A DNA stretch of 64,000 bases from Ralstonia sp. UBA689 (GTDB taxonomy: Bacteria > Pseudomonadota > Gammaproteobacteria > Burkholderiales > Burkholderiaceae), in the NCBI RefSeq assembly GCF_002298975.1, contig NZ_DBMV01000033.1, positions 231,269 through 295,268 of the forward strand, in the 5' to 3' direction. Shown here one piece after another: positions 50,554-58,956 of this stretch. The number at the start of each line of letters is the position of its first letter. Position 1 is the stretch's first letter. The translations under genes were made by a program, and so were the position numbers. The notes beneath the pieces were generated by a model, which worked only from the letters and a program-made list of their open reading frames with translations, was not told the origin of the DNA and searched no databases.

Positions 50554-51738
50554 GCGGTCCGAGCGGTCCGCATCGGCAAAGCCAACCAGCGGCAACGCTG
50601 CATCGATGCCCCGGCCCAAGGCGATGGCCTTGAATAGTTCGCCCATCTCCGCTTCCGACAGCAGCTTCTGCACGGCGTTGGCCGCCGGCAGGAACTGCAT
50701 CGGGTCGCTTGGGTCGAGCGTCATCAGTAGCTCGCCCACGCCCGCGCCCAACAGGAAGCGCGCCTGGCTCGCATAGCCGAGCAGCTCCAGTCCTGCTTCC
50801 TTGCCCGCCTGGGCAATCCCCGAAAAATCGACGTGCGCGGTGATGTCCTGCAGGCCCGGCAGCCAGAACGGATCGTCGTGCGCGTGTTGGCGGTAGTGGC
50901 ACATCAACGTGCCGCCCACACGGTGTGCGTGGTAGTACTCGCTAGCCGGGAAACCGTAGTCGATGAGCAGCAGCAGGCCGCATTCGAGCGCGGCACCGGT
51001 GCTGCGGATGAAGCCCTCGGCGGCATCGTGCGATTCGGTGATGAAGTCGTCTGTACCGAGCAGGGCGGCCAGCTTGGCCGGCACTTCCGCCGGGTCTGCT
51101 GCGCGCTCTTCCCATTGCAGGCCGTGCTCGGCATCGAGCGCTACGCCGCGCCGGTGCCACACACCGCCGCGCCGCGCCCACAGCGACACGGGCATCGCAT
51201 CGAGCACTTCGTTGCCGACCATCACGCCCGTGAATTTGGCGGGCAGCGTGTCGTGCCAACGGGCGAGGGTGGCCGGCTCCGGCCCCAGCGCGGCCAGGCG
51301 TTCTTGCTGGCGCTGGCGCAGTTCGCCGGAGAGTTCGACGATGCCGTAGCTGTCGGGCCGCATGCCCAGTGCGTCGAGTTCGGTCAGGATGTCGGCGGCC
51401 AGCTTGCCGGTGCCGGCGCCGAATTCCAGTATGTGGCGCTGGCCCTCGGGCAGCACCTGCAGCACCTGGGCGATCTGGTGCGCGACCGTGCGGCCGAAGA
51501 ACGGCGTCAGCTCGGGGGCGGTGATGAAATCGCCGCCGTCTTCCACGCGGCGGCCGAACTTGGCCGCGCCGCCGCTGTAGTAGCCCAGGCCCGGCGCATA
51601 CAACGCCAGCTCCATGTAGCGGTCGAACGGAAGCCAGCCGCCGGCGGCCGCAATGGCGTCGGCGATCAGGGCGAACAGGTGCGCGGATTGCGTCTGCGCT
51701 GCCTCGCTGGGAAGCGGTAAACTCACGGTTTTGCTCAT
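50545..51738 (-). CDS. MidA/NDUFAF7-like SAM-dependent methyltransferase
   Basis: 397 residues from ATG 51738 (MSKTVSLPLPSEAAQ...). The open frame upstream runs antisense through the next gene and is discarded. Features: ITAPELTPFFGRTVAHQIAQV, SAM-binding LEFGAGTGKLAADIL, GNEVLDAMPVSLW, LLLIDYGFPASEYYH and GTLMCHYRQHAHDDPFWLPGLQDITAHVDF. This is the COG1565 family; the mitochondrial homologue methylates an arginine of complex I. The bacterial substrate is not established. Confidence 0.88.
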   Translation of the reverse strand: MSKTVSLPLPSEAAQTQSAHLFALIADAIAAAGGWLPFDRYMELALYAPGLGYYSGGAAKFGRRVEDGGDFITAPELTPFFGRTVAHQIAQVLQVLPEGQRHILEFGAGTGKLAADILTELDALGMRPDSYGIVELSGELRQRQQERLAALGPEPATLARWHDTLPAKFTGVMVGNEVLDAMPVSLWARRGGVWHRRGVALDAEHGLQWEERAADPAEVPAKLAALLGTDDFITESHDAAEGFIRSTGAALECGLLLLIDYGFPASEYYHAHRVGGTLMCHYRQHAHDDPFWLPGLQDITAHVDFSGIAQAGKEAGLELLGYASQARFLLGAGVGELLMTLDPSDPMQFLPAANAVQKLLSEAEMGELFKAIALGRGIDAALPLVGFADADRSDRLG

Positions 51739-51754
51739 CGCCGGATTGTAAACA

Positions 51755-52558
51755 ATGGCGCAGACGTCGACTGAATCCACCGCACTGCCGCGCATCGCAC
51801 TCGTCACGGGCGCCGCCCGCCGCGTGGGGCGCGTGATCGCCCTGGCCCTGGCCCGCCATGGCTGGGACGTGGCCGTGCATTGCCATCGATCGCGCACCGA
51901 GGCCGACGCCGTGGCCGCAGAGATCGTCGCCTTGGGCCGGCGCGCCGCCGTGCTGCAGGCCGACCTGTCGGACGAAGCTGCCGCCGGCCGCCTGGTCACC
52001 GACTGCATCGCTGCACTGGGTACGCCCACCTGCCTGGTCAACAACGCCTCGCTATTCCAGTACGACGTGGCGACGAGCTTCAGTTATGCATCGCTCGATA
52101 CGCACATGCGTACCAATGTAGCGGCGCCGCTGCTGCTCGCGCGCGAGCTGCACCGCGCGCTCACGGCGGAAGACAGCAGCACGCATGACGTACGCGGCGT
52201 CGTCATCAACCTGCTCGATCAGAAGCTCGACAATCTGAACCCGGATTTCCTGTCGTACACGCTGTCGAAGGCGGCGCTCTCCACCGCGACGATGCAGCTC
52301 GCGCAGGCGCTGGCGCCCACGCTGCGCGTGGTGGGTGTGGCACCCGGCATCACCATGGTGTCGGGTGACCAGTCTGTCGGCGGGTTTGCGCGTGCGCACC
52401 AGATGACGCCGCTGGGCCAATCGTCCACGCCGGAAGACATTGCCGAGGCGGTGTGCTACCTCGCCACCGCACGCGCCGTGACCGGCACCACGCTGTTCGT
52501 CGACGGAGGCCAGCACCTGATGCCGCTGGCACGCGACGTGATGTTCCTGACCGAGTAA
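51755..52558 (+). CDS. SDR-family pteridine reductase (FolM-like)
   Basis: 267 residues. VTGAARRVGRVIALALARHGWDV (the double-Arg cofactor motif seen in pteridine reductases), LVNNASLFQYD and YTLSKAAL (Tyr-x3-Lys) are followed by VAPGITMVSGDQS. It likely reduces dihydromonapterin or dihydrofolate with NADPH. It lies 19 bases before folB, supporting a pterin role. Its start is 16 bases from the divergent methyltransferase start. Confidence 0.78.
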   Translation: MAQTSTESTALPRIALVTGAARRVGRVIALALARHGWDVAVHCHRSRTEADAVAAEIVALGRRAAVLQADLSDEAAAGRLVTDCIAALGTPTCLVNNASLFQYDVATSFSYASLDTHMRTNVAAPLLLARELHRALTAEDSSTHDVRGVVINLLDQKLDNLNPDFLSYTLSKAALSTATMQLAQALAPTLRVVGVAPGITMVSGDQSVGGFARAHQMTPLGQSSTPEDIAEAVCYLATARAVTGTTLFVDGGQHLMPLARDVMFLTE

Positions 52559-52577
52559 CCACCCCAGACGCCCCGCC

Positions 52578-52976
52578 ATGCTCTCCCTCCTGTCCCACCC
52601 GCGCCTGTCGCACTGCCGCCGTATGTTCCTGCGCAACTTCGAGGTGCAGATCAACATCGGCGTGCACGAATTCGAGAAGAAGGGCGAGCAGCGCGTCCTG
52701 ATCAATATCGAGCTGTACGTGCCGCTGGAGTATTCGTCACCTACGCAGGACAAGTTGCATGAGGTGGTCGATTACGATTTCATGCGCGATACCGTGGCGC
52801 GTCGCATGGCGCAGGGCCATATCCACCTGCAGGAAACGCTGTGCGATGACGTGCTCACCGCCATGCTCAAGCACCCGCACGTGCTGGCTGCGCGGGTGTC
52901 GACGGAGAAGCCGGATGTTTATCCGGATTGTGAGTCGGTGGGGGTGGAGGTGTTTCGGATTAAGGATTTGGGCTGA
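52578..52976 (+). CDS. folB: Dihydroneopterin aldolase
   Basis: 132 residues from ATG 52578 (an internal ATG at 52623 starts nearer the family's usual beginning). MFLRNFEVQINIGVHEFEKKGEQRVLINIELYV is the standard FolB start, and VVDYDFMRDTV, HIHLQETLCDDVLTAML and VRVSTEKPDVYPDCESVGVEV follow. It splits dihydroneopterin to 6-hydroxymethyldihydropterin for folate synthesis. Paired with the upstream pteridine reductase. Confidence 0.92.
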   Translation: MLSLLSHPRLSHCRRMFLRNFEVQINIGVHEFEKKGEQRVLINIELYVPLEYSSPTQDKLHEVVDYDFMRDTVARRMAQGHIHLQETLCDDVLTAMLKHPHVLAARVSTEKPDVYPDCESVGVEVFRIKDLG

Positions 52977-53029
52977 AGGGACTGGTTTCTTGCACGGTTA
53001 TGTTGGTGCTGGTGGTGCGTCCCCGGTTT

Positions 53030-53256
53030 CGTCCCCTGCCGGGGCCGACTCACTTTCTTTGCCTTGGCAAAGAAAGTAAGCAAAGAAAGGCGCGCCCGAT
53101 GCGGCGACTTCCTCCTTGAATTTCTGTCGCAGGGAGGGGGAGCGGGCAAACTCGCTGCGCTCAGACAGGCCCGCTCCCTTTTTCCTCCCTGCAACAGAAA
53201 TTCAAGGCGCCGCATAGGGCAGGGGACGGCCAAACCGTCTGGGCGCGTGTGTTGGC
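53030..53256 (+). repeat. Dispersed palindrome-cored repeat, copy A
   Basis: The left end is CGTCCCCTGCCGGGGCCGAC; a short hairpin CTTTCTTTGCC / GGCAAAGAAAG follows, then GTAAGCAAAGAAAGGCGCGC. The large core palindrome has arms TTGAATTTCTGTCGCAGGGA and its near complement CCTGCAACAGAAATTCAA. The centre holds AACTCGCTGCGCTCAGACAG, and the right end is ACGGCCAAACCGTCTGGG...GTGTGTTGGC. Copies B (62113-62338) and C (63815-64000, inverted) share this architecture and length. It lies between folB and the arginase gene. Confidence 0.85.
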
Positions 53257-53290
53257 ACCAAGGCGATTTCCGGTGAGCCGCGTACGAGCT

Positions 53291-54229
53291 CTAAGCGGCC
53301 GTCGCATATTCACGGCGTTGGGCGTGCAACGCGCCCGCGACGCTGCCCAGCAGGTCCAGCGCCAGGCGTGCCGTGATCCCGCCCTTGTCGTGGCGCGGGT
53401 TGTATTCCACCAGTTCGAATGCGGCAAAGCGTGCTTCGCGTGCGCAGGCAGCGAGTGCTTGCATCATGTCCTGCGCGGTAAGGCCGCCCGGCTCCGGCGA
53501 GCCCACGCCCGGTGCGACGGCCGGGTCGAAGGCATCCAGATCCAGCGTGACCCCGAAGGCCGCCGTGCCCGTCGTGACCAGGCGGATGGCATCGGCCATC
53601 ACCGAGCGCAGGCCGTTGCGCGCGACTTCATTGGCATCGATCACGCGCACGCCCAGCAGGTCGAGCAATGCGCGTTCGGCAGGCTCATAGCTGCGCGCAC
53701 CGATCACCACCACGTGCTGCGGCAACAGCTTGGGCGCGGCGTCGCGCACGTGTGTGAGTGCAGGCGTGCCGTGGCCGAGCAACGCTGCCAGCGGCATGCC
53801 GTGGATGGCGCCGGAGTCGCTGGTCTGCGGCGTGTGGCTGTCGAGATGGGCGTCGATCCAGATCAGGCCAAGCGCCCCATCCTGCCTGTTCGCCCGCAGT
53901 GCGCTCGCCACGCCCGACCACGTGCCGATCGCGCACGAATGATCGCCGCCGATGACGACCGGCACATGTCCTGCGCGCAAGCTGTGCGCCGTCGCATCGG
54001 CCAGCGCGCGCGAGAAGCCCTCTACGCCCGGCAGGGCCGCCAGCCGCGCTTTCCGGCTGTGCCCGGACGACATTGCCAACTCGATGTCGTGCACCAGCCC
54101 GCCGTGCGTGTCCGGCGTCTGCAGACGTGCCAGCGCGCCGGCCTGCAGCAGCGCGCGCGGGCCGTCCTTGCAGCCGTCGTCTTGCGCTCCGCAGCCGATG
54201 GCCGCGCCGATCAGGTCGATGATGGTCAT
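53291..54229 (-). CDS. rocF: Arginase
   Basis: 312 residues of the arginase/ureohydrolase family with all Mn2+-binding motifs: GGDHS, WIDAHLDSH and LDLDAFDPAVAPGVGSPEPGG, then FAAFELVEYNP. It hydrolyses arginine to ornithine and urea. It lies 31 bases after ornithine aminotransferase in the same operon, giving arginine to glutamate semialdehyde. A divergent LysR gene heads the locus. Confidence 0.95.
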   Translation of the reverse strand: MTIIDLIGAAIGCGAQDDGCKDGPRALLQAGALARLQTPDTHGGLVHDIELAMSSGHSRKARLAALPGVEGFSRALADATAHSLRAGHVPVVIGGDHSCAIGTWSGVASALRANRQDGALGLIWIDAHLDSHTPQTSDSGAIHGMPLAALLGHGTPALTHVRDAAPKLLPQHVVVIGARSYEPAERALLDLLGVRVIDANEVARNGLRSVMADAIRLVTTGTAAFGVTLDLDAFDPAVAPGVGSPEPGGLTAQDMMQALAACAREARFAAFELVEYNPRHDKGGITARLALDLLGSVAGALHAQRREYATAA

Positions 54230-54260
54230 GTCTGCTCCCCGTCGTACGTTCCGTTGTTGC

Positions 54261-55487
54261 TCAGGCCACCTTGCGGCGCGGCCAGTCGGCCAGCGTGCGG
54301 CGGATGACGTCGCGTGCCAGTTCCAGCTCGGCCTGGCCGATCACCAGCGGTGGCGTGAGGCGCACCACGTTGCCGTAGGTGTCCTTGGTCAGCACGCCGT
54401 GCCCGGCCAGTGCTTCCGCAAAATCATGGGCGTCGATGTCGGCGTCGAGTTGCAGGCCGATCATCAGGCCGCGCCCGCGCACTTGGCGCACGCCGTGCCC
54501 GATGAGTGTTTTCAGGTCGGCGATGAAGGCTTCGCCCAGGCGCGCTGCGCGTTGCGGCAGTTGGTCTTCCATCAGCAAGGCCAGCGCCACGCGGCCGACG
54601 TGCGCCGCCAGCGGGTTGCCGCCAAAGGTGGAACCGTGGTCGCCCGGCTTGAACACGCCGATGACTGCCTCCCGCCCGGCAATGGCCGACACCGGCAGCA
54701 TGCCACCGCCCAGCGCCTTGCCCAGCACTACCAGGTCCGCTTCCACGCCTTCGTGCCAGCTCGCCAGCACGTCGCCGGTGCGGCCGAGGCCGGTCTGCAC
54801 CTCGTCGCAGACGAGCAGCGCGTTGTGCTGCGTTGCCAGCTCACGGGCGAGTTTCAGGTAGCCCGGCGGTGGCACCACGATGCCGCCCTCGCCCTGCACG
54901 GGTTCGATCAGGATGGCGCCCGTATGCGGGCCAATGGCGGCCTTGAGCGCATCGGCATCGCCAAACGGAACGCGCCGGAAGCCCGCCGCGAATGGTCCGA
55001 ACCCGTAACGGTACTGATCGTGCGAGGAGAAGCCGACGATGGTGGTCGTGCGGCCGTGGAAGTTGTTCTCGAAGACGATGATCTCAGCCACGTCGGGCGG
55101 CAGGCCTTTCACTTCGCGCGCCCATTTGCGTGCAGCCTTGATGGCGGTCTCGACGGCCTCGGCGCCGGTGTTCATCGGCAGCGCGCGGTCCATGCGTGTG
55201 ATGCGGCAGACGTCGGCCAGGAAGGGCCCCAGCTTGGTGTTGTGGAAGGCGCGCGAGGTGAGCGTCAGGCGGCCGGCCTGCTCAACCAGCGCGGCGACGA
55301 GCTTGGGGTGCGAATGCCCGAAGCTGACGGCCGAATAAGCCGACATCATGTCGAGGTAGCGGCGGCCATCGGTGTCGAACAGCCATACGCCTTCGCCGCG
55401 TTCCAGCATGACCGGCAGGGGCGCGTAGTTGCGCGCGCCATAACGCTCTTCAAGGGCGTAGCTCGGATGTTGCATTGCGGTCGTCAT
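54261..55487 (-). CDS. rocD: Ornithine aminotransferase
   Basis: 408 residues from ATG 55487 with GGAGG upstream (an ATG at 55499 is poorer). PLP-dependent class III aminotransferase: GAEAVETAIKAARKW, FENNFHGRTTTIVGFSS, DEVQTGLGRTG, catalytic Lys in VVLGKALGGGMLPVSA, and DHGSTFGGNPLA. It converts ornithine to glutamate semialdehyde. First gene of the rocD-rocF operon. Confidence 0.94.
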   Translation of the reverse strand: MTTAMQHPSYALEERYGARNYAPLPVMLERGEGVWLFDTDGRRYLDMMSAYSAVSFGHSHPKLVAALVEQAGRLTLTSRAFHNTKLGPFLADVCRITRMDRALPMNTGAEAVETAIKAARKWAREVKGLPPDVAEIIVFENNFHGRTTTIVGFSSHDQYRYGFGPFAAGFRRVPFGDADALKAAIGPHTGAILIEPVQGEGGIVVPPPGYLKLARELATQHNALLVCDEVQTGLGRTGDVLASWHEGVEADLVVLGKALGGGMLPVSAIAGREAVIGVFKPGDHGSTFGGNPLAAHVGRVALALLMEDQLPQRAARLGEAFIADLKTLIGHGVRQVRGRGLMIGLQLDADIDAHDFAEALAGHGVLTKDTYGNVVRLTPPLVIGQAELELARDVIRRTLADWPRRKVA

Positions 55488-55544
55488 GATGGCCTCCATC
55501 GTTCACTTGCGGCGCATTTTGGGATCTGACAGACTTGAAATCAA

Positions 55545-55568
55545 ATCGAATGTTTTTCGTTTTTCGAT
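55545..55568. promoter_or_regulatory. Candidate LysR-type operator
   Basis: Inverted repeat ATCGAA-N12-TTCGAT in the AT-rich spacer between rocD and the divergent LysR gene. The placement fits a regulator binding site. Confidence 0.5.
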
Positions 55569-55619
55569 CCAAAAATTTTATAGATTGATGCGTCACTTCT
55601 TCCCCTCGCGTTCTCCGCT

Positions 55620-56546
55620 ATGTCCCACTCGCCGCTGCGCTACCTGCATAGCTTTCTGACTGTCGCCAACGAGGGCAGCTTCGTGCGTGCGGCTGACCGC
55701 CTGGCTGTGTCGCAGCCGGCGCTGTCGTACCAGATGCGGCAACTGGAGCAGTGGCTGGGCGTGCCGCTGTTCGAGCGCTCGGGGCGCAAGCTCGTGCTCA
55801 CGCGCGCCGGCGCGTCGGTGCGTGCGTGGTGTCGCGATGCGTTTGCCGGGCTGGACGAACTGCGCGCCGCGCTGCACAGCGGCGAGATGGAGCGCGTGTC
55901 GCTCAAGCTGGCCAGCGGTTCGAGCTTCGGCCGCTATGTGCTGATGCCGGCGCTGCTGACACCGTCGCCCGAATCCGATGTACCGCTGCTTGACGAGGTG
56001 CGTCTGGAACTGGCCTTTGGCAGCGATGACGAGGTCTTCGGCCATGTGGAATCCGGCCGCGCGGATCTCGGCTTCGTCTATACGCCGCGCACGTCACGCC
56101 TGTTCGAGCACCACGCGGTTTACACAGAGGAATTCGTGCTCGCGTGCGGCGCTCGTGCGCTGCGCGGACGCGACGCCCCGCGCACGCTGGCCGACTGCGC
56201 CGCGCTGCCTTTCGTCACCTATGACGAATCCGATGCGGTGTACGGCCTGTGGTTCAAGGCGCTGTTCCGTCGTCTGCCGGAGACGACCGTCAGCGCACAT
56301 CACGTGTCGGACATCGAAGAAGTTAGCACGCTGGTGGAGGCCGGAATGGGGTGGTCGGTGCTGCCGCTGCACGCCATTCAGGAGGCCGTGGAGTGCGGGC
56401 GCCTGCAGGTCGTGCGCCCCACTTCGACGCGGCGCTGCCTGAACACCGTGTTCGCGGTGCGCCGCACGTCGAGCTTTCCAAGCGAGGCGCAGGACCGGTT
56501 GCTGGTGCGCTTGGCGCAACTCGACGCCGCGGCATCGAAGGCTTAA
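55620..56546 (+). CDS. LysR-family regulator of the arginase operon
   Basis: 308 residues: N-terminal HTH (LRYLHSFLTVANEGSFVRAADRLAVSQPALSYQMRQLEQWLGVPLFERSGRKLVLTRAG) and a periplasmic-binding-type effector domain. Divergent from rocD, so it probably controls arginine/ornithine breakdown. Its last four bases overlap the convergent aldehyde dehydrogenase gene. Confidence 0.92.
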   Translation: MSHSPLRYLHSFLTVANEGSFVRAADRLAVSQPALSYQMRQLEQWLGVPLFERSGRKLVLTRAGASVRAWCRDAFAGLDELRAALHSGEMERVSLKLASGSSFGRYVLMPALLTPSPESDVPLLDEVRLELAFGSDDEVFGHVESGRADLGFVYTPRTSRLFEHHAVYTEEFVLACGARALRGRDAPRTLADCAALPFVTYDESDAVYGLWFKALFRRLPETTVSAHHVSDIEEVSTLVEAGMGWSVLPLHAIQEAVECGRLQVVRPTSTRRCLNTVFAVRRTSSFPSEAQDRLLVRLAQLDAAASKA

Positions 56547-58051
56547 TCCACGTCGAAGCGGATGCCTTGCGCCAGCGGCAGCTCGGTGCCGTAGTTGACC
56601 GTGTTGGTTGCGCGGCGCATGTAGGCCTTCCATGCATCCGATCCGGCTTCGCGGCCGCCGCCGGTGTCCTTCTCGCCGCCGAATGCGCCGCCGATCTCCG
56701 CGCCGCTGGGGCCGATGTTGACGTTGGCGATACCGCAGTCGCTACCGGTGGTCGACACGAAGCGCTCGGCCTCGCGCATGTCGAGCGTGAAGACGCTTGA
56801 CGACAAGCCGTGCGGCACGGCGTTGTTCAGCGCGATGGCCTCGTCCAGCGTGTCGAACGGCATCACGTAGAGGATGGGCGCGAAGGTCTCTTCGCAGACC
56901 ACGCCATGTTGCGCGGGCATCTCCACGAGGGCGGGGCGCACGTAGTGCGCGGCGTGATCGAAGAGGCGTGTGACGCGCTCGCCGCCGTGCACCGTGCCGC
57001 CCTCGGCGCGGGCCCGCGCCAGCGCCGTCTGCATGCGTTCAAAGGCGTGGCCGTCGATTAGCGGGCCGACCAGCGTGCCGGAATCGCGCGGATCCCCCAC
57101 GTGCACGTGCGCGTAGAGCGTGATCAGGCGCGGCACCAGCGCGTCGTACACCGAGCGATGCACGAACAGGCGCCGCAGCGTGGTGCAGCGCTGGCCCGCC
57201 GTGCCCATCGCGGCAAAGGCGATGGCGCGCTCGGCCAGTGCGAGGTCCGCACTGGCGCAGACGATGGCGGCGTTGTTGCCACCCAGTTCGAGAATCGTGC
57301 GCGCGAACCGTGGCGCGGCGGCCTGTGCCACCGCACGCCCCATCGCCGTGCTGCCAGTGGCTGAAATGAGCGGAATGCCTGCGTGATGCGCCAGCGCCTC
57401 GCCCAGGCCGCGCTCGCCGATGGCGACTTGCGCCAAGTGCGGAGGCGCATCTCCAAAACGCTGGCACGCGCGCAGGAACAGGCGCTCGACGGCCAGCGCC
57501 GTCAACGGCGTTTTCTCCGACGGCTTCCAGATGACCGGATCGCCGCAAACCAGCGCCAGCGCTGTATTCCACGCCCATACGGCCACGGGAAAGTTGAATG
57601 CCGTGATGACCAGGCATGGGCCCAGCGGATGCCAGGTCTCCATCATGCGGTGCGCGGGCCGCTCGCTGGCGATCGTCAGCCCGTACAACTGCCGTGACAG
57701 CCCGACGGCGAAGTCGCAGATGTCGATCATCTCCTGCACTTCGCCCAGGCCTTCCTGCGTGATCTTGCCGGCCTCCAGCGTGACGAGCGCGCCGAGATCG
57801 GCCTTGTGCGCGCGCAGTTCCTCGCCGAGCAGGCGGACGAGTTCGCCTCGGCGCGGGGCGGGCACGGTGCGCCACGCCTGGAACGCGGATTGCGCCTGCG
57901 CGACGATGCGGTTGGCATCGTCCGCGGTTTCCACAGACAGGCGTGCCAGCACCGCGCCGTCGATGGGCGAACGTGCGAGGAGCGGGCCTTCGCCGCCGAT
58001 CAGGGTGTCGAGGTGCAGGCGTTGCAGCAGAGCTTGAGCGGAGGCGGGCAT
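56543..58051 (-). CDS. Aldehyde dehydrogenase (ALDH7/antiquitin-like)
   Basis: 502 residues of the NAD-dependent ALDH superfamily: ITAFNFPVAVWAWNTALALVCGD, ISATGSTAMGRAVAQ, catalytic Glu in ILELGGNNA, catalytic Cys in GTAGQRCTT, and CEETFAPILYVMPF. SGAEIGGAFGGEKDTGGGREAGSDAWKAYMRR is the C-terminal signature of the 2-aminoadipate-semialdehyde (AmaB/ALDH7) group. Likely oxidises aminoadipate semialdehyde or another amino-acid-derived aldehyde. Divergent from a TetR gene. Confidence 0.9.
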   Translation of the reverse strand: MPASAQALLQRLHLDTLIGGEGPLLARSPIDGAVLARLSVETADDANRIVAQAQSAFQAWRTVPAPRRGELVRLLGEELRAHKADLGALVTLEAGKITQEGLGEVQEMIDICDFAVGLSRQLYGLTIASERPAHRMMETWHPLGPCLVITAFNFPVAVWAWNTALALVCGDPVIWKPSEKTPLTALAVERLFLRACQRFGDAPPHLAQVAIGERGLGEALAHHAGIPLISATGSTAMGRAVAQAAAPRFARTILELGGNNAAIVCASADLALAERAIAFAAMGTAGQRCTTLRRLFVHRSVYDALVPRLITLYAHVHVGDPRDSGTLVGPLIDGHAFERMQTALARARAEGGTVHGGERVTRLFDHAAHYVRPALVEMPAQHGVVCEETFAPILYVMPFDTLDEAIALNNAVPHGLSSSVFTLDMREAERFVSTTGSDCGIANVNIGPSGAEIGGAFGGEKDTGGGREAGSDAWKAYMRRATNTVNYGTELPLAQGIRFDVD

Positions 58052-58144
58052 GGCGGTAGGGGGGCAAGGGCGGGCAAGACGTCACGTCCCAGCATGCGCC
58101 GCGCGTAGTCGATCTGCAAGCTGGGCGGGGTCGTCTTGAAATTA

Positions 58145-58162
58145 ATTAATTCGACAATTAAT
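58145..58162. promoter_or_regulatory. Candidate TetR operator
   Basis: Perfect inverted repeat ATTAATT-CGAC-AATTAAT, ten bases before the TetR start codon. Its AT-richness stands out from the surroundings. Confidence 0.65.
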
Positions 58163-58171
58163 ATTCGCGGC

Positions 58172-58900
58172 ATGGCAACCCGCAAACCTTCTACTCGTGG
58201 CCCAGGCCGCCCGCGCCGGCAACATGGCGCGGCGCAGGACGACCTGCGCGACCGGCTGCTCGACATGGCGCTGACGCTGTTCGCGCGGGATGGCGTCGGC
58301 CCGACCTCGCTGGCCGCCATCGCCCGCGAGGCTGGGGTGACGGCGCCGATGGTGCATTACCACTTCAAGACGCGCGACCAATTGCTCGATGCCCTGGTCG
58401 AGGAGCGCATTCGCCCGCTGGTCGAACAGGTGATGGGGCCCGCGCTGATGGCCATCACCGACGATAACGGCGTGATTGATCTGGCGCAGGCCGTGGCCGG
58501 CGTGGCGCAGCGTATGGTGGCGGTGGCCTCGGCCACGCCGTGGTTTCCAACGCTGTGGATTCGCGAGATTGCCAGCGAGGGCGGCCAGTTGCGCGAGCGT
58601 GTGTTTGCGCGCGTTGCGCTGGAGCGCGCCACGCTGCTGGTTGAGCGCATCGCCCGCGCGCAGGCTGCCGGGGCGGTGAACCCGGCACTGCAGCCGCCGC
58701 TGGTGATGGCATCGGTGATCGGCCTGGCGATGCTGCCGCTGGCCACGCGTGCGCTGTGGGGGCGGCTGCCCTATGCCGACCAGGTGAGCGATGAAGCCAT
58801 CGGCAGGCACGTGGCTGCCTTGCTGCTGCACGGCATCGGCCCGGTGGCCGCGTCAGAGGACGACGGCAGCAAGAAGTCCAAGCGCAAGGGGCGCAAGTAG
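58172..58900 (+). CDS. TetR-family regulator of an ABC efflux operon
   Basis: 242 residues from ATG 58172 (MATRKPSTRGPGRPRRQHG). HTH: LLDMALTLFARDGVGPTSLAAIAREAGVTAPMVHYHFKTRDQLLDALV; the C-terminus is a helical ligand domain with a lysine-rich tail (KKSKRKGRK). The arrangement before a membrane-fusion protein, ABC ATPase and permease resembles CecR-YbhGFSR of enterobacteria. It probably represses the operon via the inverted repeat before its start. Confidence 0.92.
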   Translation: MATRKPSTRGPGRPRRQHGAAQDDLRDRLLDMALTLFARDGVGPTSLAAIAREAGVTAPMVHYHFKTRDQLLDALVEERIRPLVEQVMGPALMAITDDNGVIDLAQAVAGVAQRMVAVASATPWFPTLWIREIASEGGQLRERVFARVALERATLLVERIARAQAAGAVNPALQPPLVMASVIGLAMLPLATRALWGRLPYADQVSDEAIGRHVAALLLHGIGPVAASEDDGSKKSKRKGRK

Positions 58901-58956
58901 CGCGAAGAAGCGGATCAATAGGTTCATCGCATTAATCGATTCTGGCGGAGGCCGGC

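Noticed and set aside
53030..53256. Interpretation of the palindromic repeat as a CRISPR array or as two terminators
   Set aside because: There are no regularly spaced short repeats, and the same ~227-bp unit recurs at 62.1 and 63.8 kb, so it is a dispersed element.
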